Of a stretch of 64,000 nucleotides of DNA, positions 48,771 to 57,855 are shown piece after piece; within the stretch, counting starts at the first letter, position 1; the number at the start of each line of letters is the position of its first letter. This DNA is from Marinobacterium sp. Its GTDB lineage: Bacteria; Pseudomonadota; Gammaproteobacteria; Pseudomonadales; Balneatricaceae. A program made the position numbers and the translations under genes. The stretch covers positions 62,001 to 126,000 of the forward strand of contig JAUWAC010000001.1 in assembly GCA_030602245.1 (NCBI GenBank). Reading direction: 5' to 3'. The notes beneath the pieces are model-generated. The model saw nothing but the letters and a program-made list of their open reading frames with translations. It ran no database searches and was not told where the DNA came from.

Positions 48771-48801
48771 GTTTATGGCGCCGAAAACTGGTGAAAATCA
48801 A

Positions 48802-48820
48802 ATCTATGGCGTTCATAGAT
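48802..48820. promoter_or_regulatory. palindromic operator candidate upstream of the GDH gene
   Basis: ATCTATG-GCGTT-CATAGAT is a perfect inverted repeat of 7-base arms. It contains a T-N11-A core (805-817) like LysR-type sites. TAAAAT at 820-825 may be a -10, with no good -35, as at activator-dependent promoters. The start codon is 137 bases further. Confidence 0.45.
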
Positions 48821-48956
48821 AAAATAAATCACTAGTATTTTACGATTGTCTGGAAAAAGGCACCACCAAGTTGCATCATTGGATCGCGAATCCTCTGATG
48901 CTGGACTAGCATTAAGGGGTATTTGGAGTGTATTCGGCCCCGATGGAGAGAGGCAG

Positions 48957-51900
48957 ATGTCCGAACGGCGCAACGAGCAGAAGAACAAGATACTGAGTCA
49001 ACTCGGTGAGCTACTCACCGCCCGCCTTCCCAAACGTGATCTGAACCCGGTACTGGATTTCATGTACCAGTACTACCGCGTGTCGCCGCTTGAAGAGCTG
49101 GCCGAGCGCAGCTTCGACAACCTGTATGGCGCAACACTGTCCTGCTGGGAGCACCTGCAGGAGTGGGATGGCGCCGATCAGAAAGTGCATGTATTCAACC
49201 CCGATCTGGAGCGGCACGGCTGGCACTGTGGCCATACCGTGATCCAGATTCTGCATCGCGACATGCCGTTTCTGGTCGACTCGGTGCGCATGGAGCTGAA
49301 CCGTCGCGGGCTGTCGATCCATGTCGTACACAGCGGCGTGTTGTCCGTCGACCGCGATGAACGGCGCGCCCGTGTGGTCACCGAGGGCGATAGCGGCGTG
49401 CGTGAAGCGTTGATCTACATCGAGGTCGATCGCCACAGTAATCCGGAAGAACTCAAGGGCATCGAGCACAGCCTGGCCGAGGTGCTGGGCCAGGTCCGCG
49501 CGGCGGTTGGCGACTTCGATGCGATGCGTAGCCAGGTGGAAACGCTGCGCGCCAGTCTGACGACACAGGCCCACATTGATACCGACAAACGCGACGAAGC
49601 CTGTGCCTTTCTGGCCTGGATGCTGGATAACCGGTTTACCTTCCTCGGCTACGAAGAGCTGGACTTCAGCGAGACCGACAAGGGGCTGGAAATCGTTCAG
49701 GCGGAAAACAGCGCACTGGGTGTCTGCCGTCTGCAGGAGCGCACCAGACCGATTCCCGCGGCACAGGAACATTGCTTCCTGCAGACGCCGGAACCGATGA
49801 TGTTCGCCAAGGATGATCTGCGCTCGCGGGTGCACCGTCCGGCCTATCGTGATCTCGTTGTGGTGAAGAAGTTTGACGACGCCGGCAAGGTCGTGGGGGA
49901 GCACCGCTTCTACGGACTCTACACGTCGCCGGTCTACGTTGAGCCGCCGCGCAACATTCCGATTCTGCGCCGCCGGGTGGAGTGGGTGCTGAAGAAAGCA
50001 GGCTTCACCCCGGGTGGCCACAGCGCCAAGTCGCTGTCACACGTGCTCAATGAGCTGCCGCGGGACGAGCTGCTGCTGCCGAGCGATCAGGAATTGTTCG
50101 ACAACGCCATGGGCGTGTTCAACCTGCAGGAGCGGCGCAAAGTGCGCCTGCTGATTCGCCGTGATGCCTGCGGCAAGTTCTACACCATGCTGTACTACGT
50201 GCCGCGTGACATCTTCAACACGGCACTGCGCACGCAGGTGCAGGAACTGCTCGCCGAGCGCCTCGGTTCGGTCGACTCCGAGTTCAATACATACTATAGC
50301 GAGTCGGTACTGGCGCGCGTCTACTACGTGTTCCAGATCGACCCGGAGAAAGAGATTCACATCGACCCGCAGGAGCTGGAAGCGGAGGTCGCGAAGCTGT
50401 CGCGCTCCTGGTCGGACGAGCTGCATCACGTGCTGGTCGATGCGGCCGGCGAAGAGCGTGGCAACCATCTGGCGAACAGCTATCGCAACGCCTTCCCGTC
50501 GGCATACCGCGAGCATTTTGCGCCGAGCAGCGCCGTGTTCGACATCGAGCATATCGAGGAGTTGGATGCGGGCAAGAGCATCAGCATGAGCTTCTACCGC
50601 CAGATCGAGCAGTCGCGCGATCTGCTGCGCTTCAAGCTGTTCAACCGCTCCGAACCGCTGGTGCTGTCCGACATTATCCCGTTGCTCGAAAATCTGGGCA
50701 TGCGCGTGGTCGGTGAGCATCCGTACATGGTGCGCCGTCGCGATGGTGAGCAGTTCTGGATTCATGATTTCACGCTGTTCTACAACAGCAACGAGCCGGT
50801 TGAGCTGGAAGAGGTCAAGCAGATCTTCCAGGAGGCGTTCTACAACATCTGGAGCGGCAAGGCCGAGAACGACGAGTTCAACCGTCTGGTCATCGGTGCG
50901 CGCCTGAGCTGGCGCGAGGTGGCGATGCTGCGCGCCTATGCCCGTTACAACCAGCAGATCCGTTTCGGTTTCAGTCAGCAGTACATCGCCGATACCCTGT
51001 CGCGTCACCTGTACGTGACCCGCCTGCTGGTGGCGTTTTTCCGCGCCCGTTTCGAGCCCAGCCGGCAGAGCAGTGCCAAGGTGCAGGCGCTGGCCGACCG
51101 TATCGCCAACAGCATTATCGACTCGCTGGAGAAGGTCGAGCATCTCAACGATGACAAGATCCTGCGCCGCTATCTGGAGCTGATGCGCGCGACGCTGCGC
51201 ACCAACTACTTCCAGACCAGCGCCGACGGCGAGGCGAAAGAGTACTTCGTCTTCAAGTTCAACCCGCACGAGATAGCCGATATTCCGCTGCCGCGGCCGA
51301 TGTACGAGATCTTCGTCTATTCCGCCCGCGTCGAAGGTGTCCACCTGCGCGGTGGCAAGGTCGCCCGTGGCGGCTTGCGCTGGTCGGATCGTCGCGAGGA
51401 TTACCGCACCGAGGTGCTCGGGCTGGTCAAGGCGCAGCAGGTCAAGAACGCCGTTATCGTGCCGGTCGGTGCCAAGGGCGGTTTCGTGGCCAAGCAGCTG
51501 CCTGCCAACGGCAGTCGCGAAGCGATGCTGGAAGAGGGCATCGAGTGCTACAAGACCTTCATCCGTGGTCTGCTGGATGTCACCGACAACTATGTCGATG
51601 GTGAAGTGGTGCCGCCGGCGGATCTGGTGCGCCACGACGAAGACGACCCCTATCTGGTCGTGGCCGCCGACAAGGGTACCGCGACCTTCTCCGATATCGC
51701 CAACTCGATTGCCGAAGAGTTCGGCTTCTGGCTCGGTGATGCGTTCGCGTCCGGCGGCTCGCAGGGGTACGACCATAAGAAGATGGGGATTACCGCACGC
51801 GGTGCCTGGGAGTCGGTCAAGCTGCATTTCCGCGAGCTGGGCATCGACACTCAGAACGAAGCGTTCACGGTGGTCGGCATCGGTGACATGGGCGGTGATG

Positions 51901-53786
51901 TGTTCGGCAACGGTATGCTGATGTCCGAGCACATCCAGCTGGTGGCCGCATTCAACCACATGCACATCTTTATCGATCCGGAACCGGATGCGGCAGCGAG
52001 CTATGCCGAGCGCAAGCGCCTGTTCGAGCTGCCGCGTTCCACCTGGGCCGACTATGACGAGTCGCTGATCTCCAAAGGCGGCGGTGTGTTCTCGCGTGCC
52101 GCCAAGTGGATCGACATCACACCGGAAATGAAGCGCCGCTTCGATATCGACGCCGATCGTCTGGCGCCGAACGATCTGATCTCCGCGCTGCTCAAGGCAC
52201 GTGTCGACCTGATCTGGAACGGCGGTATCGGTACCTACGTCAAGGCCAGCTTCGAGTCCCATGCCGATGTGGGCGATAAGGCCAATGACAGCCTGCGTAT
52301 CGACGGCCGTGACCTGCGCTGCAAGGTGCTGGGTGAAGGCGGCAACCTGGGCTTCACTCAGCTCGGCCGGATCGAGTTTGCCCTCAAGGGCGGCGCCTGC
52401 AACACCGACTTTATCGATAACGCCGGTGGCGTGGATTGCTCCGACCACGAGGTCAACATCAAGATTCTGCTCAACAAGGTGGTCAGCAACGGTGATCTGA
52501 CGCTGAAGCAGCGCAACGCTTTCCTCAAGGAGATGACCGAAGAGGTCGCCGAACTGGTGCTGAAGAACAACTACAGCCAGGCGCTGGCGCTGAGCATCGC
52601 CAAAGGGCAGGTGGATCGCTCGCTCGATGACTACCGACGTTTGATCAACGAGCTCGAATCCAGCGGACGTCTGGTACGCTCGCTCGAGTTCATCCCGGCC
52701 GACGAAGAACTGGTCGAGCGCAGTCAGCGGGGGCAGGGACTGACCCGTCCGGAGCTGTCGGTGCTGATCTCCTACGTCAAGGCGGAGCTGAAGGAAGTGC
52801 TGACCGAAAGCTGGTTGCCGAGCAATCCGTATCTGGCGCAGGAAGTGCGAACTGCGTTCCCGCGCGCGCTGGTCGAGCGTTACGGCGACGAGGTCGAAAA
52901 TCACCGTCTGCGTGCCGAGATCATCGCGACGCAGACGGCCAACGGCATGATCAACCGCATGGGCATCACCTTCCCGCTGCGGATGCATCAGGCCACCGGG
53001 CGCGACATGGCCGATATAGCCGCGGCCTATATCATCGCCCGTGACATCTTTGCTATGGACGAACTGTGGCAGCAGATGGAGGCGCTGGACAACAAGGTGC
53101 CGGCGGTGATGCAGCAGGGCATGATGGCCGATCTGCAGCGTCTGGTACGTCGCGCTGCCAACTGGATTCTCAACACCTGCCGTCAGCAGCTCGACCCGGA
53201 AGCGCTGGTGGAACAGTACCGTCCCGGTGTGCAGGCGATGTCGCTGTCGCTGGCAGAGCGTCTCACCGGCGAGCCGCTGGAAGCGTGGCAGGCGCGTTAC
53301 AGCGAACTCGAAGAGGCCGGCGTGCCGGCTGAGCTCGCCGTCCAGGCGGCCTCGTTCGACAGCCTCTATATGCTGCTGGGCATCATTGCCACCGAGCAGC
53401 AGACCGGCGAGCCGCTTGATCGGGTGGCGGATGTTTACTTCATGCTGGGTGATCGCCTCGACCTGTACAATGTCGATCGCCAGATCAAGGGAATGGAGCA
53501 GGATACGCACTGGCAGTCGCTGGCGCGCGACGGCTTCCGTGAAGAGTTGAACTCGCAGCAGCGCGCGATTACGCTCAGCGTCCTGCATCGCGCACGGGCG
53601 ATGTCGAACGAGAGCGGCGAAGAGCTCGACAGCGAGGCCTGTGTTGAAAGCTGGCTCGAGGCGAATCAGCTGCTGCTGGAACGCTGGAACCAGGTGCTCA
53701 ACGACCTGCGCGCGGTCTCTCAACCCGACAGCGCCGTGTTTGCGGTCGCGATTCGCGAGCTGGTGGAGCTCGCCAATGGCAGCTGA
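48957..53786 (+). CDS. NAD-specific glutamate dehydrogenase (180-kDa class)
   Basis: A 1609-residue enzyme that deaminates glutamate to 2-oxoglutarate with NAD. It fits the large L-GDH class described in Pseudomonas aeruginosa and Streptomyces (about 1600 residues), with long N-terminal ACT-like regulatory segments (about 1-480), the catalytic part around VPVGAKGGFVAKQLP (about residue 840) carrying the reactive Lys, a nucleotide-binding part, and a C-terminal helical region. The start MSERRNEQKNKIL has a GGAGAGAGG site; an earlier in-frame start lacks family similarity. It is followed after 10 bases by the dehydrogenase gene. A long open frame on the opposite strand is a coding shadow. Confidence 0.95.
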   Translation: MSERRNEQKNKILSQLGELLTARLPKRDLNPVLDFMYQYYRVSPLEELAERSFDNLYGATLSCWEHLQEWDGADQKVHVFNPDLERHGWHCGHTVIQILHRDMPFLVDSVRMELNRRGLSIHVVHSGVLSVDRDERRARVVTEGDSGVREALIYIEVDRHSNPEELKGIEHSLAEVLGQVRAAVGDFDAMRSQVETLRASLTTQAHIDTDKRDEACAFLAWMLDNRFTFLGYEELDFSETDKGLEIVQAENSALGVCRLQERTRPIPAAQEHCFLQTPEPMMFAKDDLRSRVHRPAYRDLVVVKKFDDAGKVVGEHRFYGLYTSPVYVEPPRNIPILRRRVEWVLKKAGFTPGGHSAKSLSHVLNELPRDELLLPSDQELFDNAMGVFNLQERRKVRLLIRRDACGKFYTMLYYVPRDIFNTALRTQVQELLAERLGSVDSEFNTYYSESVLARVYYVFQIDPEKEIHIDPQELEAEVAKLSRSWSDELHHVLVDAAGEERGNHLANSYRNAFPSAYREHFAPSSAVFDIEHIEELDAGKSISMSFYRQIEQSRDLLRFKLFNRSEPLVLSDIIPLLENLGMRVVGEHPYMVRRRDGEQFWIHDFTLFYNSNEPVELEEVKQIFQEAFYNIWSGKAENDEFNRLVIGARLSWREVAMLRAYARYNQQIRFGFSQQYIADTLSRHLYVTRLLVAFFRARFEPSRQSSAKVQALADRIANSIIDSLEKVEHLNDDKILRRYLELMRATLRTNYFQTSADGEAKEYFVFKFNPHEIADIPLPRPMYEIFVYSARVEGVHLRGGKVARGGLRWSDRREDYRTEVLGLVKAQQVKNAVIVPVGAKGGFVAKQLPANGSREAMLEEGIECYKTFIRGLLDVTDNYVDGEVVPPADLVRHDEDDPYLVVAADKGTATFSDIANSIAEEFGFWLGDAFASGGSQGYDHKKMGITARGAWESVKLHFRELGIDTQNEAFTVVGIGDMGGDVFGNGMLMSEHIQLVAAFNHMHIFIDPEPDAAASYAERKRLFELPRSTWADYDESLISKGGGVFSRAAKWIDITPEMKRRFDIDADRLAPNDLISALLKARVDLIWNGGIGTYVKASFESHADVGDKANDSLRIDGRDLRCKVLGEGGNLGFTQLGRIEFALKGGACNTDFIDNAGGVDCSDHEVNIKILLNKVVSNGDLTLKQRNAFLKEMTEEVAELVLKNNYSQALALSIAKGQVDRSLDDYRRLINELESSGRLVRSLEFIPADEELVERSQRGQGLTRPELSVLISYVKAELKEVLTESWLPSNPYLAQEVRTAFPRALVERYGDEVENHRLRAEIIATQTANGMINRMGITFPLRMHQATGRDMADIAAAYIIARDIFAMDELWQQMEALDNKVPAVMQQGMMADLQRLVRRAANWILNTCRQQLDPEALVEQYRPGVQAMSLSLAERLTGEPLEAWQARYSELEEAGVPAELAVQAASFDSLYMLLGIIATEQQTGEPLDRVADVYFMLGDRLDLYNVDRQIKGMEQDTHWQSLARDGFREELNSQQRAITLSVLHRARAMSNESGEELDSEACVESWLEANQLLLERWNQVLNDLRAVSQPDSAVFAVAIRELVELANGS

Positions 53787-53796
53787 CGGAGAGATG

Positions 53797-54750
53797 ATGA
53801 GAGCTGTATTCCTCGATCTGGAGAGCCTGGACGACCTTGATCTGTCGCCGATCGAAAACCTTGTCGACGAGCTGGTCTGCTACCCGCAGACCGCCGCCGA
53901 CGAGGTCGCGGCCCGGATCGATGGTTTCGATCTGGTGCTGGTCAACAAGGTGCCGCTTGCTGCGGATGTGATCGCGAATGCCCATGCACTGAAGCTGATC
54001 TGCGTCGTCGCCACCGGGGTCAACAACGTTGATCTCGAGGCGGCGCGCCGTCGTGGTATTCCCGTGTGCAACTCACAGGGCTACGGGGTCAGCTCGGTGG
54101 CGCAGCATGTGATTACGCTGATCCTCGCGCTGCATACCCGCCTGCTCGACTACGATCGTGCCGTGCGCGCCGGTGACTGGGGGCGTGCCAGCCAGTTCTG
54201 TCTGCTCGATTACCCGATCATTGAAGTCAGCGGGCGGACGCTGGGGATCGTCGGCTATGGTGCCCTTGGCGCGGCGGTTGCGCGGCGGGCCGAGGCGCTG
54301 GGGATGAACGTGCTGATCGCGGCACGTCCCGGCAGCGCGGCTGTTCCCGCCGGGCGAGTCGCATTCGAGCAGGTGCTCGAGCGGGCCGATGTGCTGAGCC
54401 TGCACTGTCCGCTGACCGAACAGACCCGGGATCTGATTGATGCGCAGGCGCTGGCGCGGATGAAACCGGGCAGTTTTCTGGTGAATGCCGCACGCGGTGG
54501 GATCGTCAACGAGCAGGCCCTTGTCGATGCGCTGAAATCGGGTCATCTCGGCGGGGCCGCCGTGGATGTGCTCAGTCAGGAGCCGCCCCGTGACGGCAAT
54601 CCGCTGCTCGACCAGTCGCTGCCGAACCTCATTGTCACCCCCCACTGTGCCTGGGGCAGCGTTGAGGCGCGCACGCGGATCATCGATCAGACGGCGGACA
54701 ACATCCGTGGCTTTGTCGATGGCGCGCCGCGGCGCTGCGTCAATCTCTGA
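53797..54750 (+). CDS. D-2-hydroxyacid dehydrogenase (glycerate dehydrogenase-like)
   Basis: A 317-residue NAD(P)-dependent dehydrogenase. It has an N-terminal catalytic lobe, the nucleotide-binding GYGALGAAVARRAEALG, and the Arg-Glu-His catalytic set in VNAARGGIVNE, DVLSQEPP and TPHCAWGS. The last resembles glycerate or hydroxypyruvate reductases of the HprA type. The ATG at 53797 has a GGAG site 5 bases away; the ATG at 53794 is an alternative. The tight link to GDH suggests a joint role in amino acid catabolism; the substrate is uncertain. Confidence 0.87.
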   Translation: MRAVFLDLESLDDLDLSPIENLVDELVCYPQTAADEVAARIDGFDLVLVNKVPLAADVIANAHALKLICVVATGVNNVDLEAARRRGIPVCNSQGYGVSSVAQHVITLILALHTRLLDYDRAVRAGDWGRASQFCLLDYPIIEVSGRTLGIVGYGALGAAVARRAEALGMNVLIAARPGSAAVPAGRVAFEQVLERADVLSLHCPLTEQTRDLIDAQALARMKPGSFLVNAARGGIVNEQALVDALKSGHLGGAAVDVLSQEPPRDGNPLLDQSLPNLIVTPHCAWGSVEARTRIIDQTADNIRGFVDGAPRRCVNL

Positions 54751-54751
54751 G

Positions 54752-55378
54752 TCAGAATGGACAGGGGGCGCTGAATTCGCACCAGTCGCCACTGCGGGGA
54801 TGAAAGAGGCCCAGATATTCGGCATGCAGCAGCAGGCGATCGCTCATCGCCTGCTGCTGTTGCGAAGCATAGAAGTGGTCGCCCAGAATCGGGTGGCCGA
54901 TCGCCGTCAGATGCACCCGCAGCTGATGTGACCGCCCGGTCACCGGGTACAGCGCCAACCGTGTTCCAAGGGCTGTACGCTCGATCACTTCCCACCGCGT
55001 CAGTGCCGGCTTACCCTGCACCGGGTCGACCATCTGCCGTGGGCGACGCTCCCAGTCACAGCGCAGCGGCAGATCGATCTCGCCGGCGCTCTGGGCCGGT
55101 GTGCCGGCAACGATCGCCTGGTACCGCTTTGCCGTACGACGCTCCTGAAACTGGATGCTCAGCGCCCGGTGCGCGGCTGCGTCCAGTGCCAGTACCATGA
55201 CACCGGAAGTGGCGTAATCGAGCCGGTGCACGATGCGCGCGGTGGGAAACTCCCGCTGCACGCGCTTCCACAGACAGTCCTGTTTATCCGGTCCGCGCCC
55301 CGGCACCGACAGCAGGTTTGCCGGCTTGTCGACGATGACGATCGCGCTATCGGCGTACAGCACCTTCGGCATCAGCAT
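54752..55378 (-). CDS. rluA: RluA-family pseudouridine synthase
   Basis: A 208-residue synthase without an S4 domain. The catalytic Asp is in IVHRLDYATSGVMV, and PVTGRSHQLRVHLTAIGHPILGDHFYA closes the active site. The length and the N-terminal VDKPANLLSVPGRG match E. coli RluA, which modifies U746 of 23S rRNA and U32 of some tRNAs. Its start overlaps the rlmD stop, with the in-frame ATG at 55372 an alternative. Confidence 0.92.
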   Translation of the reverse strand: MLMPKVLYADSAIVIVDKPANLLSVPGRGPDKQDCLWKRVQREFPTARIVHRLDYATSGVMVLALDAAAHRALSIQFQERRTAKRYQAIVAGTPAQSAGEIDLPLRCDWERRPRQMVDPVQGKPALTRWEVIERTALGTRLALYPVTGRSHQLRVHLTAIGHPILGDHFYASQQQQAMSDRLLLHAEYLGLFHPRSGDWCEFSAPCPF

Positions 55379-56733
55379 TCGAACAGGGCCATCGACTCGA
55401 TATGCGCGGTATGCGGGAACATGTCCATGACGCAGAAGCGGCTCAGCCGATAGCCGGCGTCGGCCAGTGTGCGGGCGTCACGCACCAGTGCGGCCGGGTT
55501 GCAGGCGACGTACAGGATGCGGCGAGCGTTGTAATGCACCAGATGGCGGACCGCCTCCTGGGCGCCGGTGCGTGGCGGGTCCAGCAGGATCAGGTCAAAG
55601 CCTTCGCGGCGGCCGTGCTGATACCAGGAGGTGTCACGGATATCGCCGCTGAGATCGCTCTTAAATACCTGAACATTCTCGAGGCCGTTGGCGGCGGCAT
55701 TGGCCAGCGCGCGCTCGACCATAGCGCTGGAGCCTTCAACGCCGATGACCTCGCCCGCATGCAGTGCCAGCGGCAGCGTAAAGTTGCCAAGGCCGCAGAA
55801 CAGATCGAGCACCCGGTCTTCGCCTGTCGGCGCAAGCCAGTCCCGTGCACGTGCGACCATGGCGCGATTCACCGTCGCATTGACCTGCAGAAAATCCCCG
55901 GCGCCAAAGCCCAGCTGCAGCGGCATCGGCGGCAGTGAGTAGGTCAGCGCCGGTGCGCCCGTATCGACCGGCTCAAGCCCCTGATTGCCTTCAAGGACGA
56001 GCTGGAAGCGGTGCTCGGCACAGATCGCGGCGATCCGCTGCGCCAGTGCGGGTTGTAATGTCCGCGTGATGCGCAGCGTCAGCACACCGCAATCATCACC
56101 GGCACTGATATCCGCGTGGGTCAGGTGCTTGAGGCTGCCCTCCCACGCCAGCAGTGCCAGACGCAGCTCGGCGAGCAGCGCATTGATGCGGGGCTCAAGC
56201 ACCGGGCAGTGGTCGATGTCGATCAGTTTGTGGCTCGCGGCGCGACGAAAACCGATCAGCGGTGTGCCATCTGCGCGTTGATTGATACCGATGCGGGCGC
56301 TGCGGCGATAACCGAGATCCGGGCTCGGCAGTGCCGGTTCGACCTGTTCGGGTTCGATCTCGGCAAAGCGCTTCAACTGGTCCAGCACCAGCGCTTCCTT
56401 GTGCGCAAGCTGAGCAGTGGGTGCCAGATGTTGCAGCTGACAGCCGCCGCACTGGCCGTAATAGCGGCAGGGGGGCTGCTGGCGCTCGGCGGATGATTCC
56501 AGCAGCTGCACCGGCTCAGCCTCGTCATAGCGCTTGTGGCGCTGGGTGATGCGCACCTGTGCCCGTTCACCCGGCAGCACGCCGTCGATGAACAGGGTTT
56601 TGCCATCGACGCGTGCGACACCGCGGCCCTCAAGGCTCAGGTTATCGACGCTGACCTCGACCGGCTCCTGTGGCGTCGCTGTGCGTGTGCGGCTGCGGGA
56701 CGGGCCGCCGAATTGAATGCGTTTTCGTGTCAT
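55372..56733 (-). CDS. rlmD: 23S rRNA (uracil-1939-C5) methyltransferase RlmD
   Basis: A 453-residue RumA-type methyltransferase. A TRAM domain (about 20-80) is followed by Fe-S ligands C89, C95, C98 and C176 (CRYYGQCGGCQL and DHCPVLEP). The SAM-binding part has VLDLFCGLGNFTLPLA, and the catalytic Cys is in YVACNPAALVRD. The product is m5U1939 in 23S rRNA. It is the upstream member of a pair with rluA. Confidence 0.95.
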   Translation of the reverse strand: MTRKRIQFGGPSRSRTRTATPQEPVEVSVDNLSLEGRGVARVDGKTLFIDGVLPGERAQVRITQRHKRYDEAEPVQLLESSAERQQPPCRYYGQCGGCQLQHLAPTAQLAHKEALVLDQLKRFAEIEPEQVEPALPSPDLGYRRSARIGINQRADGTPLIGFRRAASHKLIDIDHCPVLEPRINALLAELRLALLAWEGSLKHLTHADISAGDDCGVLTLRITRTLQPALAQRIAAICAEHRFQLVLEGNQGLEPVDTGAPALTYSLPPMPLQLGFGAGDFLQVNATVNRAMVARARDWLAPTGEDRVLDLFCGLGNFTLPLALHAGEVIGVEGSSAMVERALANAAANGLENVQVFKSDLSGDIRDTSWYQHGRREGFDLILLDPPRTGAQEAVRHLVHYNARRILYVACNPAALVRDARTLADAGYRLSRFCVMDMFPHTAHIESMALFEC

Positions 56734-56862
56734 GTGAGCAGTTCCGGGCAGAGGTTGCGCATTCTACCAACTGCGACCGGGGCGGATACAGTCTCGCGGC
56801 GCAGCTTCGGTGATGTAGAATCAGCGGCAACGATTGAGAACCGACATGAGGCTCGTACATTG

Positions 56863-57855
56863 ATGGCACAGGAACACCCGTTTGCGCCCTTCGTACGCAT
56901 CCTGGGCAAAGGGAAAAAGGGCAGCCGCTCGCTGACGCGTGAAGAAGCGCGCGAGGCGATGGCGATGATTCTCGAGGACCGCGTACGGCCCGAACAGCTC
57001 GGCGCGTTCCTGATGTTGCTGCGGGTCAAGGAGGAAGCGCCAGAGGAGCTGGCCGGCTTTGCCGATGCGGTACGCGAGCGCTACCGTCCGCCGCAGGGAA
57101 TAACGGCCGCCATCGACTGGTCGACATACGCCGGCAAGAAACGGCATCTGCCCTGGTTCCTGCTCAGTGCACTGTTGCTCGCCGAGCGCGGTCATACGGT
57201 GTTCATGCATGGCGCGCGTGGGCACACGGCGGGGCGTGTCTATACCGAGGATATGCTGGCCCCGTTTGGCCTCGAACCCTGCGCCGACTGGCAGCAAGTG
57301 TCCGACCAGCTGGCGCAGCGTCGGTTTGCCTTCATGTCGATCGATCAGCTGTGCCCGCCATTGGGGGAGATTATCCAGCTGCGCAATATTCTCGGCCTGC
57401 GCTCGCCGGTCCATACCCTGTGTCGCATGCTGAACCCGCTCGATGCGCCGGTCAGCGTAGATGGCGTATTTCATCCGCCTTATGCGCCGATGCATCAGAA
57501 AACCGCGCTGTTGCTGGGCACTCGCCAGGGCGTGACGGTCCGCGGTGATGGCGGTGAAGCGGAGGTCAAACCGGACAGCGATTGCGAACTGCACTGGATC
57601 ATCAACGGTGCCGTCGATAGCGGGATCTGGCCACGGCTCTACGCGCAGCGCCTGGTCAAGGATGAGCAGCTGGATCCGGCCGATCTGATACGGCTCTGGC
57701 GTGGGGAGATCGAACATCCCTACGGCGAGGGCGCGGTCATCTCGACGCTGGCGATGGTGCTGCGCCTGCTGCAGCCGGACCAGCCCTGTGAACCGGCGCA
57801 GCTGGTCGAGCAGGCGCGCAGCTGGTGGCAGGCGCGCGATCGCAAACGGTTCTGA
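56863..57855 (+). CDS. ybiB: YbiB-like glycosyl transferase family protein
   Basis: A 330-residue protein of the anthranilate phosphoribosyltransferase fold (TrpD2/YbiB). The N-terminal helical domain begins FVRILGKGKKGSRSLTREEAREAMAMILE. The glycine loop that binds PRPP in TrpD is changed, and RTLCRMLNPL-like VHTLCRMLNPLDA follows. E. coli YbiB binds nucleic acid and is LexA-regulated, so enzymatic anthranilate activity is unlikely. The ATG at 56863 lacks a strong ribosome-binding site. It is divergent from rlmD. Confidence 0.88.
   Translation: MAQEHPFAPFVRILGKGKKGSRSLTREEAREAMAMILEDRVRPEQLGAFLMLLRVKEEAPEELAGFADAVRERYRPPQGITAAIDWSTYAGKKRHLPWFLLSALLLAERGHTVFMHGARGHTAGRVYTEDMLAPFGLEPCADWQQVSDQLAQRRFAFMSIDQLCPPLGEIIQLRNILGLRSPVHTLCRMLNPLDAPVSVDGVFHPPYAPMHQKTALLLGTRQGVTVRGDGGEAEVKPDSDCELHWIINGAVDSGIWPRLYAQRLVKDEQLDPADLIRLWRGEIEHPYGEGAVISTLAMVLRLLQPDQPCEPAQLVEQARSWWQARDRKRF

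Noticed and set aside
50037-53723. A 1228-codon open frame on the minus strand opposite the GDH gene
   Set aside because: It is the complement of a real, well-matched GDH gene with strong codon bias. It has no start context and no family similarity, and its composition is typical of antisense shadows in GC-rich DNA.
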